Positions 7,931-16,887 are shown, numbered from the stretch's first letter. The stretch is 64,000 nt of DNA from an uncultured Oscillospiraceae bacterium (GCA_944385365.1 CALWWW010000003.1:1-64000), one strand, 5' to 3'. Numbers and translations are program-made. Notes: generated by a model not told the origin, from the sequence alone.

Positions 7931-8893
7931 ATGAAAATCGTAGTTCTGGACGGGTATACGGAGAACCCCGGCGATCTCAGTTGGGGTGCGCTGGAAGCCC
8001 TGGGAGAATTGACCGTGTATGACCGTACCTCTCTGACCGACGAGGCGGAAATCATTGAACGCATTGGCGATGCCGAGGCGGTCTATACCAACAAGACGCC
8101 CATTACCCGGCGGGTGATCGACGCATGCCCCAAGATGGGCTTTATTGGCGTTCTGGCGACGGGATACAACGTGGTAGACTACGTCTATGCCAGAGAAAAG
8201 AACCTCCCCGTGTGCAATATTCCCACCTATGGCACGGCGGCGGTGGGACAGTTTGCCATTGCCATGCTGCTGGAAATCTGCCACCATGTGGCCCACCATT
8301 CCGACGCGGTGCACCAGGGCCGCTGGGAATCCAATGCCGACTGGTGCTTCTGGGACTATCCCCTCATTGAGCTGGCTGACAAGACCATGGGTATCATCGG
8401 ATTTGGCCGGATCGGCCAGCAGACAGGCCGTATTGCCAAGGCCATGGGTATGCAGATTCTGGCCTATGACAGCTTCGAGAACGACAGCGGCCGGGCCATC
8501 GGTACATATGTGGACCTGGACACGCTGCTTTCCCAATCGGATGTCATCGCTCTCCATTGCCCGCTGTTCCCGGAAACCCAGGGCATCATTAACCGGGAGA
8601 CCATTGCCAAAATGAAGGATGGGGTCATTCTTCTCAATAACAGCCGTGGCCCGCTGATTGTGGAGCAGGATTTGGCCGACGCACTCAACAGCGGCAAGGT
8701 TTATGCTGCTGGTCTGGACGTGGTATCCACAGAGCCCATCCGCGGAGATAACCCGCTGCTTCAGGCCAAAAACTGCATCATTACGCCCCATATTTCCTGG
8801 GCTCCCAAGGAGAGTCGCCAGCGGATTATGGATTGCGCTGTTTCCAATTTGCAGGCCTATCAAAACGGCGCACCGGTCAACGTGGTGAACTGA
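7931..8893 (+). CDS. D-2-hydroxyacid dehydrogenase (hydroxypyruvate/glyoxylate reductase type)
   Basis: 320 aa with the usual two-domain fold. The Rossmann motif is GFGRIGQQTG (about residues 157-166). The catalytic Arg is in NNSRGPLIVEQDL, the catalytic Glu in STEPI and the catalytic His in PHISWAP. The family reduces 2-keto acids with NAD(P)H; the adjacent glycerate kinase makes hydroxypyruvate or tartronate-type substrates giving D-glycerate likely. Start set by AAAGGAGGATCTGCAA before ATG. First gene of an operon with a LacI-type operator in its leader; the next gene starts 4 bases after the stop. Confidence 0.9.
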   Translation: MKIVVLDGYTENPGDLSWGALEALGELTVYDRTSLTDEAEIIERIGDAEAVYTNKTPITRRVIDACPKMGFIGVLATGYNVVDYVYAREKNLPVCNIPTYGTAAVGQFAIAMLLEICHHVAHHSDAVHQGRWESNADWCFWDYPLIELADKTMGIIGFGRIGQQTGRIAKAMGMQILAYDSFENDSGRAIGTYVDLDTLLSQSDVIALHCPLFPETQGIINRETIAKMKDGVILLNNSRGPLIVEQDLADALNSGKVYAAGLDVVSTEPIRGDNPLLQAKNCIITPHISWAPKESRQRIMDCAVSNLQAYQNGAPVNVVN

Positions 8894-8897
8894 GCCT

Positions 8898-10028
8898 ATG
8901 AAAAAAGTCATCGTCATTTCCGATTCCTTTAAAGGCTCTCTCAGCAGCAGCGCCATTGCCCGGACGGCCACGGAAGTCATACACGCCTTTTATCCGCAGT
9001 GTCAGGTAATCGGACTGCCGGTGGCCGATGGCGGTGAGGGGACCGTGGACTGCTTTCTGGAAGCCGTAGGCGGAGAACGGATTGCGGTTTCCGTCACCGG
9101 CCCCTGGGGGGAACCGGTGGAAGCATGTTATGGGCGAATTGGCGATACCGCGGTGGTGGAAATGGCCGCGGCTGCTGGGCTGCCCATGGTAGGGAACCGG
9201 CTGGACCCCTCGAAAACCACCACCTACGGCGTCGGCCAGCTGCTGCATCATGCGGTGGAGCATGGGGCCACGCATTTGATTCTGGGGCTGGGAGGCAGCG
9301 CCACCAACGACGGCGGCTGCGGTGCGGCTGCCGCTATGGGCGTGGTGTTCCGCGACAAAAACGGGCAATCCTTTGTGCCCGTAGGGGAGACCTTGGGAAA
9401 AATTGCATCCATTGACTGTACCGCGGCACGTGCGCTGCTGGAAGGCGTCATGGTAGAGGTGATGTGCGATATCGACAATCCTTTGTGCGGTCCCCAGGGC
9501 GCAGCGGCCATCTTTGGCCCCCAAAAGGGGGCAGATGCTCCTATGATTCAACAGCTGGACCGCAATCTGGGACACTTGGCCCGGTGTATCGAAACGGATT
9601 TGGGCATTGCAGTATCGCAATTGCCCGGTGCCGGAGCTGCTGGCGGCTTTGGCGCTGGAGCAGCTGCCTTTTTTGATGCCAAATTACGGCCAGGCATTGA
9701 AGTGGTTCTGGACCTGGTTCGCTTTGAGGAACAGCTGGACGGCTGCGATCTCGTATTGACCGGCGAAGGCCGCATGGATGGGCAAAGCCTGGGTGGTAAA
9801 GTGCCCATCGGCGTATCTCGCCGCGCCAAGAAAAAGCAGGTGCCGGTGGTAGCCATCGTCGGTGTGACCGGCCCGGGCGTGGAACCAGTCTATGACGAAG
9901 GGATCACAGCTGTCTTTTCGACCAATCGGCAGGCGCTGCCCTTTGCGGCGGTCCGGGAGCGGGGAGAGGACGACTACCGACGGGCTTTGACCGATCTCAT
10001 GCGGTATACTAAGGCCATTTCAGGATAA
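8898..10028 (+). CDS. glycerate kinase (GarK/GlxK family, glycerate 2-kinase)
   Basis: 376 aa, the family's usual length. It opens KKVIVISDSFKGSLSS, has ADGGEGT (about residue 43), GLGGSATNDGGCG and GEGRMDGQSLGGK, the conserved motifs of class II glycerate kinases. It phosphorylates D-glycerate with ATP, feeding 2-phosphoglycerate into lower glycolysis. Together with the dehydrogenase before it, it forms a ketoacid to D-glycerate to phosphoglycerate route. Stop at 10026-10028; two half-operators follow in the gap to the regulator gene. Confidence 0.93.
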   Translation: MKKVIVISDSFKGSLSSSAIARTATEVIHAFYPQCQVIGLPVADGGEGTVDCFLEAVGGERIAVSVTGPWGEPVEACYGRIGDTAVVEMAAAAGLPMVGNRLDPSKTTTYGVGQLLHHAVEHGATHLILGLGGSATNDGGCGAAAAMGVVFRDKNGQSFVPVGETLGKIASIDCTAARALLEGVMVEVMCDIDNPLCGPQGAAAIFGPQKGADAPMIQQLDRNLGHLARCIETDLGIAVSQLPGAGAAGGFGAGAAAFFDAKLRPGIEVVLDLVRFEEQLDGCDLVLTGEGRMDGQSLGGKVPIGVSRRAKKKQVPVVAIVGVTGPGVEPVYDEGITAVFSTNRQALPFAAVRERGEDDYRRALTDLMRYTKAISG

Positions 10029-10038
10029 CACACCGCAG

Positions 10039-10066
10039 GTATGCACGGGACAAACTGCAGTATGCA
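10039..10066. promoter_or_regulatory. two spaced half-operators GTATGCA
   Basis: GTATGCA occurs at 10039-10045 and 10060-10066, exactly 21 bases apart (two helical turns). It is the right half of the LacI-type operator seen at 11336-11349. Neither copy has a good left half, so binding would be weak or cooperative. Confidence 0.35.
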
Positions 10067-10154
10067 CACGGAGCATGAACTGCAAATGCATGGTGTCCAA
10101 CGCAATTTGGACAGAATAGACAAAATACAGCGTCAAATTACAGCAAAATGGCGA

Positions 10155-10211
10155 TTGACAAACGGATGGATGCTTAGTATGATAGGGCCATAAGAAATGC
10201 ATACGAATGCA
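10155..10211 (+). promoter_or_regulatory. lacI-family gene promoter with operator (autoregulation)
   Basis: TTGACA (10155-10160), 17 bases, TATGAT (10178-10183): a strong promoter. The operator TGCATACGAATGCA lies at 10198-10211, downstream of the predicted start, and is identical to the one at 11406-11419. The regulator therefore probably represses itself. Confidence 0.8.
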
Positions 10212-10229
10212 CGAGATGGAGGGAGACAC

Positions 10230-11273
10230 ATGGCTGGCAGCAAGAAATCTGCGGAGAGTACCGGCAATCGCCCGGCCACTTCCTCCGATGTGGCCCGACT
10301 GGCTAATGTATCCCAGTCCACGGTCTCCCGGGTGTTCAGCGATACCTGCAAGCTGTCCGATGAAACCCGGAAACGGGTTTTGGAGGCGGCCAAGCAGCTG
10401 GGCTATCGGCCCAACAAGATCGCCCGAAGCCTCGTGTCCAACCGCACCAATATCATCGGCATCATTGTGATGAACAACGAGAGCCCCTTCTACGCAACGC
10501 TGACCAATTTGATGATCACCGCTTGCAGGAAGTTCGGCTTCTGTTCCATGGTCATCCGCCAGACGCCGGGGGAGCAGGGCATCGATGCGGTGACCCGCGC
10601 CCTGGATTATCGGGTGGACGGCATTGTGGTGACCGCCATTGAGGACTCTGAAAGCGCCAGTGAAATCTGCCGCCAGTCCAGCGTGCCCCTGGTGCTGCTG
10701 AACCGCTATATCGCCGGGGCCGGTGTGGATTCCGTTTGCTGTGACAATCTGGAAGCAGGCAGTCTGGCAGCCCAATACCTGCTGGACAAGGGCCATCGCT
10801 CCATCGCCTGTCTCATGGGTGATGCGGCGGCTTCCACCACGCGGGACCGTCTCGCGGGACTCCGGTCCAAGGCGGAGGAGCGAAACGTCTCCATCGATTG
10901 GGTGGAGTACGGCAGCTATTCCTATGAAAGCGGCCGGGAGATGTGCCGGAAACTGCTGGCCGACGGCAAGCGGCCCGACGCCATCTTCTGTTCCGGTGAT
11001 ATCATCGCCTTTGGAGCCATGGACGTGCTGCGCTATGAGCTGGGGCTACGGGTTCCGGAGGATATCTCCGTCATGGGCTTTGACGACACGGCAGAGACGG
11101 CCTGGGCGTCTTACAATTTGACCACCATGCGGCAGCCCTATGAGGAATTGGTGGAAACAGCCTGTCAACTGCTGGTCCGACGGATTGAAGGCAAAGGCAG
11201 CGGTGTGGTCCGTTCGCTCCATGCCTGCCGGTTGGTGGAGCGCGGCTCGGTTCAATCATTGCAGCCGGAATAA
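10230..11273 (+). CDS. LacI-family transcriptional regulator
   Basis: 347 aa from ATG at 10230, chosen because GGAGGGAGACAC precedes it; the earlier in-frame ATG at 10197 lies inside the operator. The N-terminal helix-turn-helix reads SSDVARLANVSQSTVSRVF, with the hinge helix region GYRPNKIARSL at about residues 58-68. The periplasmic-binding-protein-like effector domain follows, ending near DISVMGFDDT and TMRQPYEEL. Operators before the dehydrogenase operon, before this gene, and before the chimeric dehydrogenase operon suggest one regulon. The effector is unknown; a sugar acid is a reasonable guess from the neighbours. Confidence 0.92.
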   Translation: MAGSKKSAESTGNRPATSSDVARLANVSQSTVSRVFSDTCKLSDETRKRVLEAAKQLGYRPNKIARSLVSNRTNIIGIIVMNNESPFYATLTNLMITACRKFGFCSMVIRQTPGEQGIDAVTRALDYRVDGIVVTAIEDSESASEICRQSSVPLVLLNRYIAGAGVDSVCCDNLEAGSLAAQYLLDKGHRSIACLMGDAAASTTRDRLAGLRSKAEERNVSIDWVEYGSYSYESGREMCRKLLADGKRPDAIFCSGDIIAFGAMDVLRYELGLRVPEDISVMGFDDTAETAWASYNLTTMRQPYEELVETACQLLVRRIEGKGSGVVRSLHACRLVERGSVQSLQPE

Positions 11274-11298
11274 CCGGCAGTATCAAACGAAAAAAGAA

Positions 11299-11317
11299 TC
11301 CCCTCCCGCTGGGAGGG
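11299..11317 (+). terminator. short GC hairpin after the LacI-family gene
   Basis: CCCCTCCC and GGGAGGGG pair around GCT. It lacks a T-run, so it is a modest terminator. Confidence 0.5.
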
Positions 11318-11335
11318 GTGTTCAAAGCAACAAAA

Positions 11336-11426
11336 TGACTACGTATGCATAAAGGAGCAAAATTTCTCCGGTCCCCGGAACGGGACATTATTTTTTTACG
11401 GTTTGTGCATACGAATGCATTATAAA
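11336..11426 (+). promoter_or_regulatory. tandem LacI-type operators and -10 element of the catabolic operon
   Basis: A diverged operator TGACTACGTATGCA (11336-11349) lies 70 bases before TGCATACGAATGCA (11406-11419), start to start. The second site abuts TATAAA (11421-11426), the likely -10. Two sites 70 bp apart could support looping repression. Confidence 0.65.
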
Positions 11427-11453
11427 AATGAGCGGAACAGGGAGGAGTTACTT

Positions 11454-12359
11454 ATGAAAGCGTTGGTAATGCGGGGGCCGGGGCAGTTCGGCATAGAGGA
11501 GGTCCCCAAGCCCGTCTGCGGCGACCGGGAGGTGCTGGTCCAGGTCAAGGCCGTGGCCATCTGCGGTTCCGACCCGGTGCTGCTGGCCGGCGGCAGCCTC
11601 AGCGACGGGCTGCCGGGAAGCCTGCCCCATATTGCGGGCCATGAGGGCGCTGGCATCATCGTCCAGTGCGGCAAGGATGTGAAAGGCTTTGCCGTCGGCG
11701 ACAGGGTAGCGGTGGAATCCCATCTGGGCTGCGGCTACTGCGAAAACTGTCAGGCCGGACGGTACAATCTGTGCCGCAACTTCGGCGATGTATCCGCCGG
11801 TCATAAGCAGCACGGCCTGGAACCCAATTCCATCTCCATGATTCCGCTGTTTGAAACTACCGACGCCATTGTCCACGGCGCGGAGCTGCTGGGACTGTGC
11901 CGCCGCATCGACGGCGTCCAGTTCGGCGCAGAGGATTTGACCAAGGAGATGGAAATTCCCCGGACCCTGGGCGGCGAGGAAATCCGGTATGCCCGGGAAC
12001 AGCTGATCTTTGCGGCCCGTGCCAACGGCGTGGATTCTCTGGATACGCCCTTTACAGACGTAAAGAATCTGGAAGCATTGGAACGGGATGTGGCCCAGGC
12101 CAAGGCCATGGGCTTCACAGGCAAGACGTGCATCCACCCCAGCCACATCGAGGCCATCCACCGGGCATTTACGCCCACGGAGGAAGAGGTGCGGCGGGCC
12201 CAGGGCATTGTGGCGGCCATGGAAGCCGCCGTGGCCGAGGGCAAGGGCGCTTGTATGTATGAAAATAAAATGGTGGACGCCCCCGTGGCGGAGCGGGCCA
12301 GAAAAATCGTGGAAAAGGCAGCCCGGATTCAGGCGGCTGTCGGTTCCCAACCGGCATAA
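11454..12359 (+). pseudogene. chimera: zinc alcohol dehydrogenase N-terminus joined in frame to a CitE-like lyase C-terminus
   Basis: 301 aa from ATG at 11454 (GGGAGGAGTTACTT before it). Residues 1-121 are the catalytic domain start of a medium-chain zinc dehydrogenase: CGSD, GHEGAG, then the structural-zinc cysteines GCGYCENCQAGRYNLC. From about residue 122 (LEPNSISMIPLFETTDA) the protein is the C-terminal half of an HpcH/HpaI aldolase-citrate lyase beta family protein: DTPFTDVKNLEAL, GFTGKTCIHPSHIEAI, TPTEEEVRRAQ. The NAD-binding domain of the dehydrogenase and the N-terminal half of the lyase barrel are missing, so neither activity is expected. This is an in-frame deletion join, or an assembly artefact. 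Confidence 0.85.
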
Positions 12360-12376
12360 ATAAAGGAGCGAGAACA

Positions 12377-14053
12377 ATGGAATACACCAACGAGCAGGTA
12401 CAGTATATCGACGGTCTCGTGCAGAGAGCCAGAGCCGCCATGGCACAGATTGAGGACTTGACCCAGGAGGATGTGCGCCGTATTGCCAAGGCTGTGGCCA
12501 AGCTGTCCTATGAGCGGGCCGAGGTCTGGTCCAACGCCCTGTTTACAGAAAACGGCGGCAGCGGTCGTCTGGAAAGCAAAATTGCCCAGCTGACCTCCCG
12601 GCCACTGGGTCTGGCCGCCCAGGTGGACGGCGTCAAGACTGTGGGCGTCATTGAAGAGGACCCCGACGGCTATCTGGTGAAGATTGCTAAGCCTCTGGGC
12701 GTCATTGCGTCCCTGGTTCCCATGACCGTCCCCACGGGTCTCGTGGCCTGTCAGACCATTTTCGGCCTGATGTCCAAGAACGCCATGATTTTCTCCCCCC
12801 ATCCCCGCACCAAGCAGGTGACCAACTTCGTGGTTAACGACCTGCGGGAGCTGCTGGACCGCATGGGCTATCCCAAGGACCTGCTGCAGTGCATTGAAAA
12901 GCCCTCCCTGGCCATGACCGATCTGGTCATGGAAAAGGCTGACTTTGTCATCGCCACCGGCGGTGCGGCCATGGTCAAGGCCGCCTATTCCTCCGGCACG
13001 CCTGCCTTCGGCGTCGGTGCGGGCAACTCCTGCTCCTTTGTGGACGATACTGCCGATCTGGCCAAGACCGCCGAGGGCATCCGTATGGCCGAGATGAACG
13101 ACTGGGGTTCCGGCTGCTCCACGGAAAACTCCGTCATGATCCACGAGGCTGTCTACGATCAGATGATCGAGTGCCTCAAGAAGGAAGGCGGCTACCTCTG
13201 CAATGCCGAGGAGAAGGAAAAGCTCATCAATACCATTTGGAAGAACGGAAAGCTCAATGTGGAAGCCATCATCCATACGCCTCAGCAGATTGCCAAGCTG
13301 GCCGGTTTCCCCGTGCCCGACGACTGCACCTTCCTCATGGCCGAGGAGTCTGTCTGCGACCATGAGCACATGATGGTGGAGGAGAAGCTGTCTCCTGTTA
13401 TCGCCGTGTGGAAGGTCAAGGATGTGGATGATGCCATCGATCTGGTCAACCGTATCCACGCCATTTCCGGCGCGGGCCACTCCTGCTCCATCCACAGCAC
13501 CAATTTTGCACTGATGATCCTTTTGGTTATGGTGCAGGTGATTCTGCGGTTCCTCTTTGAAAACGGTTTTTCCTGGGGCGAGGAAGTGGCCAGAATCCTT
13601 TTTGTGTGGATGGCCTTTTCCAGCTTCGGCTACCTGACCCGCAATGGCCGCCATGTTCGTGTGGGCTTTTTCACCGGTAAGCTGCCGGAATCGGCACAAA
13701 AGGTGGTCCTGGTGCTGTGTGACGTGCTGTTTCTGGTGTTCTCCGTGGTGGGGCTCCGGTCCAGCTGGTCTCTGTGCATGGACGCCATCCGGTTTGGCGA
13801 TGAACTGACTGCTATCCCCTGGAATTACAGCGTACTCTATTTTGCGGGCGTCCTGGGATTCCTGATGATGGCAATTCGGAATGTGCAGGTGCTGGTGTGG
13901 CGGCTGCGCAACCGGAAAGAATCCATGGCACGGTTTGAGAATTATGACGGCGTCTATTATCGCAATGCAAAAATCTGCTTTGCACCCAAGGAGCTGGATA
14001 CATTGGAACAGCTGGAACGGGTGGCGGAAGAAAAACTGGAGATGGGGGATTGA
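12377..14053 (+). pseudogene. chimera: acylating-type aldehyde dehydrogenase joined in frame to TRAP DctQ
   Basis: 558 aa. Residues 1 to about 374 are an aldehyde dehydrogenase of the acylating or sulfoacetaldehyde-dehydrogenase-like type: ATGGAAMVKAAYSSGTPAFG, GVGAGN, and catalytic Cys247 in GSGCSTENS. It ends at AISGAGHSCSIHS. From about residue 376 it becomes a TRAP small permease (ILLVMVQVILRFLFENGFSW, EEVARILFVWMAF, GRHVRVGFF), with three to four membrane helices and a hydrophilic tail. The dehydrogenase loses its C-terminal ~80 residues, DctQ loses its first segment, and no DctP binding protein remains. The promoter-proximal chimera at 11454 has the same kind of join. Confidence 0.85.
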
Positions 14054-14056
14054 AAT

Positions 14057-15346
14057 ATGGTATCAGCCGTTTTGTTTAGTTCATTGGTCGTGTTTCTGGT
14101 GCTCTCGCTGCCCATCGGCATCAGCATCGGTATGGCGGCCCTGTCCACCATCGGCCTGTGTGCGCCCATCAGCAATGAGACCTTTGTCCAGTCCATGATG
14201 CAGGGTCTTAACTCTTTTCCCTTGATGGCCGTGCCGCTGTTCACCTTTGCCGGTGAGGTCATGGGCAAGGGCGGCATCTCCGCCCGGCTGATCAATGCCG
14301 CCAAGGTGGTGTCCGGCCGCTGTACCGGCGGACTGGGCATTGTGACCATCATTACATCCCTGTTTTTCGCAGCCATCGCCGGTACCGGTTCGGCGGCTGT
14401 GGCGGCCATCGGCATCATTATGATTCCCACCATGGTCCGCCATGGATATGACAAGGGCTATGCCAGCGCATTGGTGGCCACCGCTGGTACCGTCGGCGTC
14501 ATCATCCCGCCCAGTGTGTGCATGGTGGTCTACGCCGTGGCTGCCGGTGCTTCCATCAACGGCCTGTTTATGGCCGGTGTGGTGCCGGGTCTGGTCATCG
14601 GCCTGGGATTGATTCTCTATGCGTACTTCTCTTCCAGAAAAAATGGTTACCGGGGCGATGAAAAACGGTACACCGGTCGGGAAATCCTGAAGATTTTTCT
14701 GGATGCTGTGCCCGGCCTGCTGATTCCGGTCATCATTCTGGGCGGAATCTACGGCGGACATTTCACCCCCACTGAAGCCGCCGCGGTGGCCGGTGTCTAC
14801 GGTGTGTTTGTCGGTGTTCTGGTCTATAAGGAAATCAAATGGTCGGACCTGTTCCATATCATGTATCGTTCGGTGCTGCTGTGCGCGCCGGTGCTCATCA
14901 TCATCGGCCTGTCTACGGGCTTTGGCCGTATTCTCACCATTGCCCAGATTCCCAGTCAGATCGCGGAAGCCATCCTGAGCCTGACCTCCAGCAAGTATTT
15001 GGTGCTGCTGCTCATCAATGTGCTGCTGCTGATTGTCGGTACCTTTATGGAGACCAACGCCGCCATCATCATCCTGACGCCTATCCTGCTGCCCATTGTC
15101 ACGGCCATGGGTGTGAACCCCATCCACTTCGGCGTTATCGTGGTTATGAATCTGTCCATCGGCTTTATCACGCCGCCCCTGGGCGCCAACCTCTTTATGG
15201 CCTGCCAGGTGGGCTCCATCTCCTTTGACAATCTGGTAAAGAAAATTTGGCCATGGATTGTCGTTATGATTGTGCTGCTCTTACTGGTAACGTATGTGGA
15301 GGGAATCTCCATGGCGCTGCCGCGGGCCTTGGGACTGGTTTCATAG
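14057..15346 (+). CDS. dctM: TRAP transporter large permease DctM
   Basis: 429 aa, full length for the family, with about 12 membrane helices. Motifs include GIGMAALSTIGLC-like N-terminal helices, GRCTGGLGIVTIITSLFFAAIAG, GTGSAAVAAIG, IIPPSVCMVVYA and a C-terminal IGFITPPLGANLF. DctM forms the Na+-driven transport channel for carboxylates or sulfonates with DctQ and a periplasmic DctP. It starts 3 bases after the chimeric ALDH/DctQ gene. Because DctQ is truncated and DctP absent here, the importer is incomplete unless subunits are encoded elsewhere. Confidence 0.95.
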   Translation: MVSAVLFSSLVVFLVLSLPIGISIGMAALSTIGLCAPISNETFVQSMMQGLNSFPLMAVPLFTFAGEVMGKGGISARLINAAKVVSGRCTGGLGIVTIITSLFFAAIAGTGSAAVAAIGIIMIPTMVRHGYDKGYASALVATAGTVGVIIPPSVCMVVYAVAAGASINGLFMAGVVPGLVIGLGLILYAYFSSRKNGYRGDEKRYTGREILKIFLDAVPGLLIPVIILGGIYGGHFTPTEAAAVAGVYGVFVGVLVYKEIKWSDLFHIMYRSVLLCAPVLIIIGLSTGFGRILTIAQIPSQIAEAILSLTSSKYLVLLLINVLLLIVGTFMETNAAIIILTPILLPIVTAMGVNPIHFGVIVVMNLSIGFITPPLGANLFMACQVGSISFDNLVKKIWPWIVVMIVLLLLVTYVEGISMALPRALGLVS

Positions 15347-15387
15347 CCCTGAACCGTATGAGCCTTCCAATTCCATACATATAACAG

Positions 15388-15439
15388 GCGCCGGGCCTCG
15401 GGTTCCTCCGATTTGTCGGATGGACCGGGGCCCGGCGTC
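15388..15439 (+). terminator. hairpin after the TRAP operon
   Basis: Arms at 15388-15402 and 15425-15439 (GGCGCCGGGCC type), with an inner stem TCCGA/TCGGA. No long T-run follows. Confidence 0.55.
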
Positions 15440-15470
15440 TGCTTGCGGATCAGGAAAGATAAGAATCGAC

Positions 15471-15505
15471 AGAGGGCATGACACCGGTAATGTGTCACGC
15501 CCTCT
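15471..15505 (-). terminator. hairpin downstream of folA
   Basis: AGAGGGCATGACAC (15471-15484) pairs with GTGTCACGCCCTCT (15492-15505) with one G-U. It lies in the convergent gap between dctM and folA and could serve either strand. Confidence 0.55.
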
Positions 15506-15543
15506 GTATCATGCGCTACTATATAATAATATGACTTATGGTG

Positions 15544-16047
15544 TTACAGTCCTTTGGGGGTGCTGTTTTCATAGGTGACATACTGGAAACGGACGCCGTC
15601 TTCCTCGAAAACCTCAGATTGCTTCACGACATGCCAGTTGGGCAGCTGGTCCAGATTGGGGAAGAACCGGTCGGCGGTCGGAGTGGCAAAGGTTTTCGTC
15701 ACCTCCGCTGTCCGGCAGTAGGGGAGGAGCAGTTCGTATATCGATGCGCCGCCGATCACCCACAGATTTTCCTGGGGAATTGCCCGGCAGCGGTCCAACA
15801 GGCTGTCCAGATCATGGCATACCACCGCGCCGGGAATGTCCAGCGCGGCGTTGGTGCTCAGCACCAGATTGTCCCGATTTTTCAGGGGCTTGCCACCGGG
15901 AAAGGTGGCCAGGGTTTTGCGGCCCAAAATCACCGTCTGGCCGGTGGTCAGCTGGCGAAACTGCTTCAAATCGGCGGAAATGCTGACCAACAGCTCATTT
16001 TCCAGTCCGATGCCCCAGTTTTCCGTGACGTTGACAATACAATTCAT
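15544..16047 (-). CDS. folA: dihydrofolate reductase
   Basis: 167 aa with the DHFR hallmarks: IVNVTENWGIGLENELL at the N-terminus, the catalytic acid in SISADLKQF, ILGRKTLATFPGGKPLKNRDNLVLS, and NLWVIGGASIYELLLPY. It reduces dihydrofolate to tetrahydrofolate with NADPH. It lies 9 bases after thyA on the same strand, so thyA, which makes dihydrofolate, and folA, which recycles it, form one operon. Confidence 0.95.
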   Translation of the reverse strand: MNCIVNVTENWGIGLENELLVSISADLKQFRQLTTGQTVILGRKTLATFPGGKPLKNRDNLVLSTNAALDIPGAVVCHDLDSLLDRCRAIPQENLWVIGGASIYELLLPYCRTAEVTKTFATPTADRFFPNLDQLPNWHVVKQSEVFEEDGVRFQYVTYENSTPKGL

Positions 16048-16056
16048 ACAGACACC

Positions 16057-16887
16057 TCAAATGGCAACGGGGATTTTCTCTGAGAAGGGAGAATACTGAT
16101 ACCCCTCCAGAGAGAAGCTGTCCACGGTGAAGTCATAGAAATTATCGATGCTCGGGTCCATGACGAACTTGGGCGCCGGGAAGCTCTCATTTTGCAACAT
16201 CTTTTCCACCATGGGCACATGGCGGTCGTAGATATGGCAGTCGGCAATGACATGGACCAGCTCGCCCACCTGCAAGCCCGACACCTGGGCCATCATATGG
16301 GTCAGCACAGCGTACTGGACCACATTCCAGTTGTTGGCCGCCAGCATATCCTGAGACCGCTGGTTCAAAATGGCGTTGAGGGTGTTGCCCGACACGTTGA
16401 ACGTCATGGAATAGGCACAGGGATACAGACCCATTTCGTGCAAATCCTCAAAATTGTAGATATTGGTCAAAATCCGGCGGCTGTGGGGATTGTGCTTCAA
16501 ATCGTACAGAACCCGGTCCACCTGATCGAACATACCTTCTTTATATTGGTGCTTCACGCCCAGCTGATAGCCGTAGGCTTTGCCGATGGTGCCGTTTTCG
16601 TCGGTCCAGGAATCCCATACATGGCTGTTGAGCTCTGAAACCCGGTTGGATTTCTTCTGCCAAATCCACAGCAATTCGTCGATGCAGGATTTAAAAGCCG
16701 TCCGCCGCAGCGTCATAATGGGGAATTCCTCCGCCAGATTGTAGCGGTTCACCACGCCGAAGGCTTTGACTGTGTGGGCCGGTGTGCCGTCTTCCCAGTG
16801 GGGGCGCACGTCGTAGTCCGTGTCCCACACACCGTGGTCCAGAATTTGCCGGCAGGTCTGTCTGTAAAGTTCGTCTGCTTTGCTCAT
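16057..16887 (-). CDS. thyA: thymidylate synthase
   Basis: 276 aa. The catalytic Cys lies in GLYPCAYSMTFNVSG, followed by LNQRSQDMLAANNWNV, which holds the dUMP-binding Gln-Arg-Ser-x-Asp. The His after the catalytic Cys in the common LPPCH motif is Ala here; this YPCAY form is a known-looking subfamily variant of Firmicutes as I recall. It methylates dUMP with methylene-tetrahydrofolate. Start ATG at 16887 with GGAGGTAACGC upstream. First gene of the thyA-folA operon. Confidence 0.93.
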   Translation of the reverse strand: MSKADELYRQTCRQILDHGVWDTDYDVRPHWEDGTPAHTVKAFGVVNRYNLAEEFPIMTLRRTAFKSCIDELLWIWQKKSNRVSELNSHVWDSWTDENGTIGKAYGYQLGVKHQYKEGMFDQVDRVLYDLKHNPHSRRILTNIYNFEDLHEMGLYPCAYSMTFNVSGNTLNAILNQRSQDMLAANNWNVVQYAVLTHMMAQVSGLQVGELVHVIADCHIYDRHVPMVEKMLQNESFPAPKFVMDPSIDNFYDFTVDSFSLEGYQYSPFSEKIPVAI

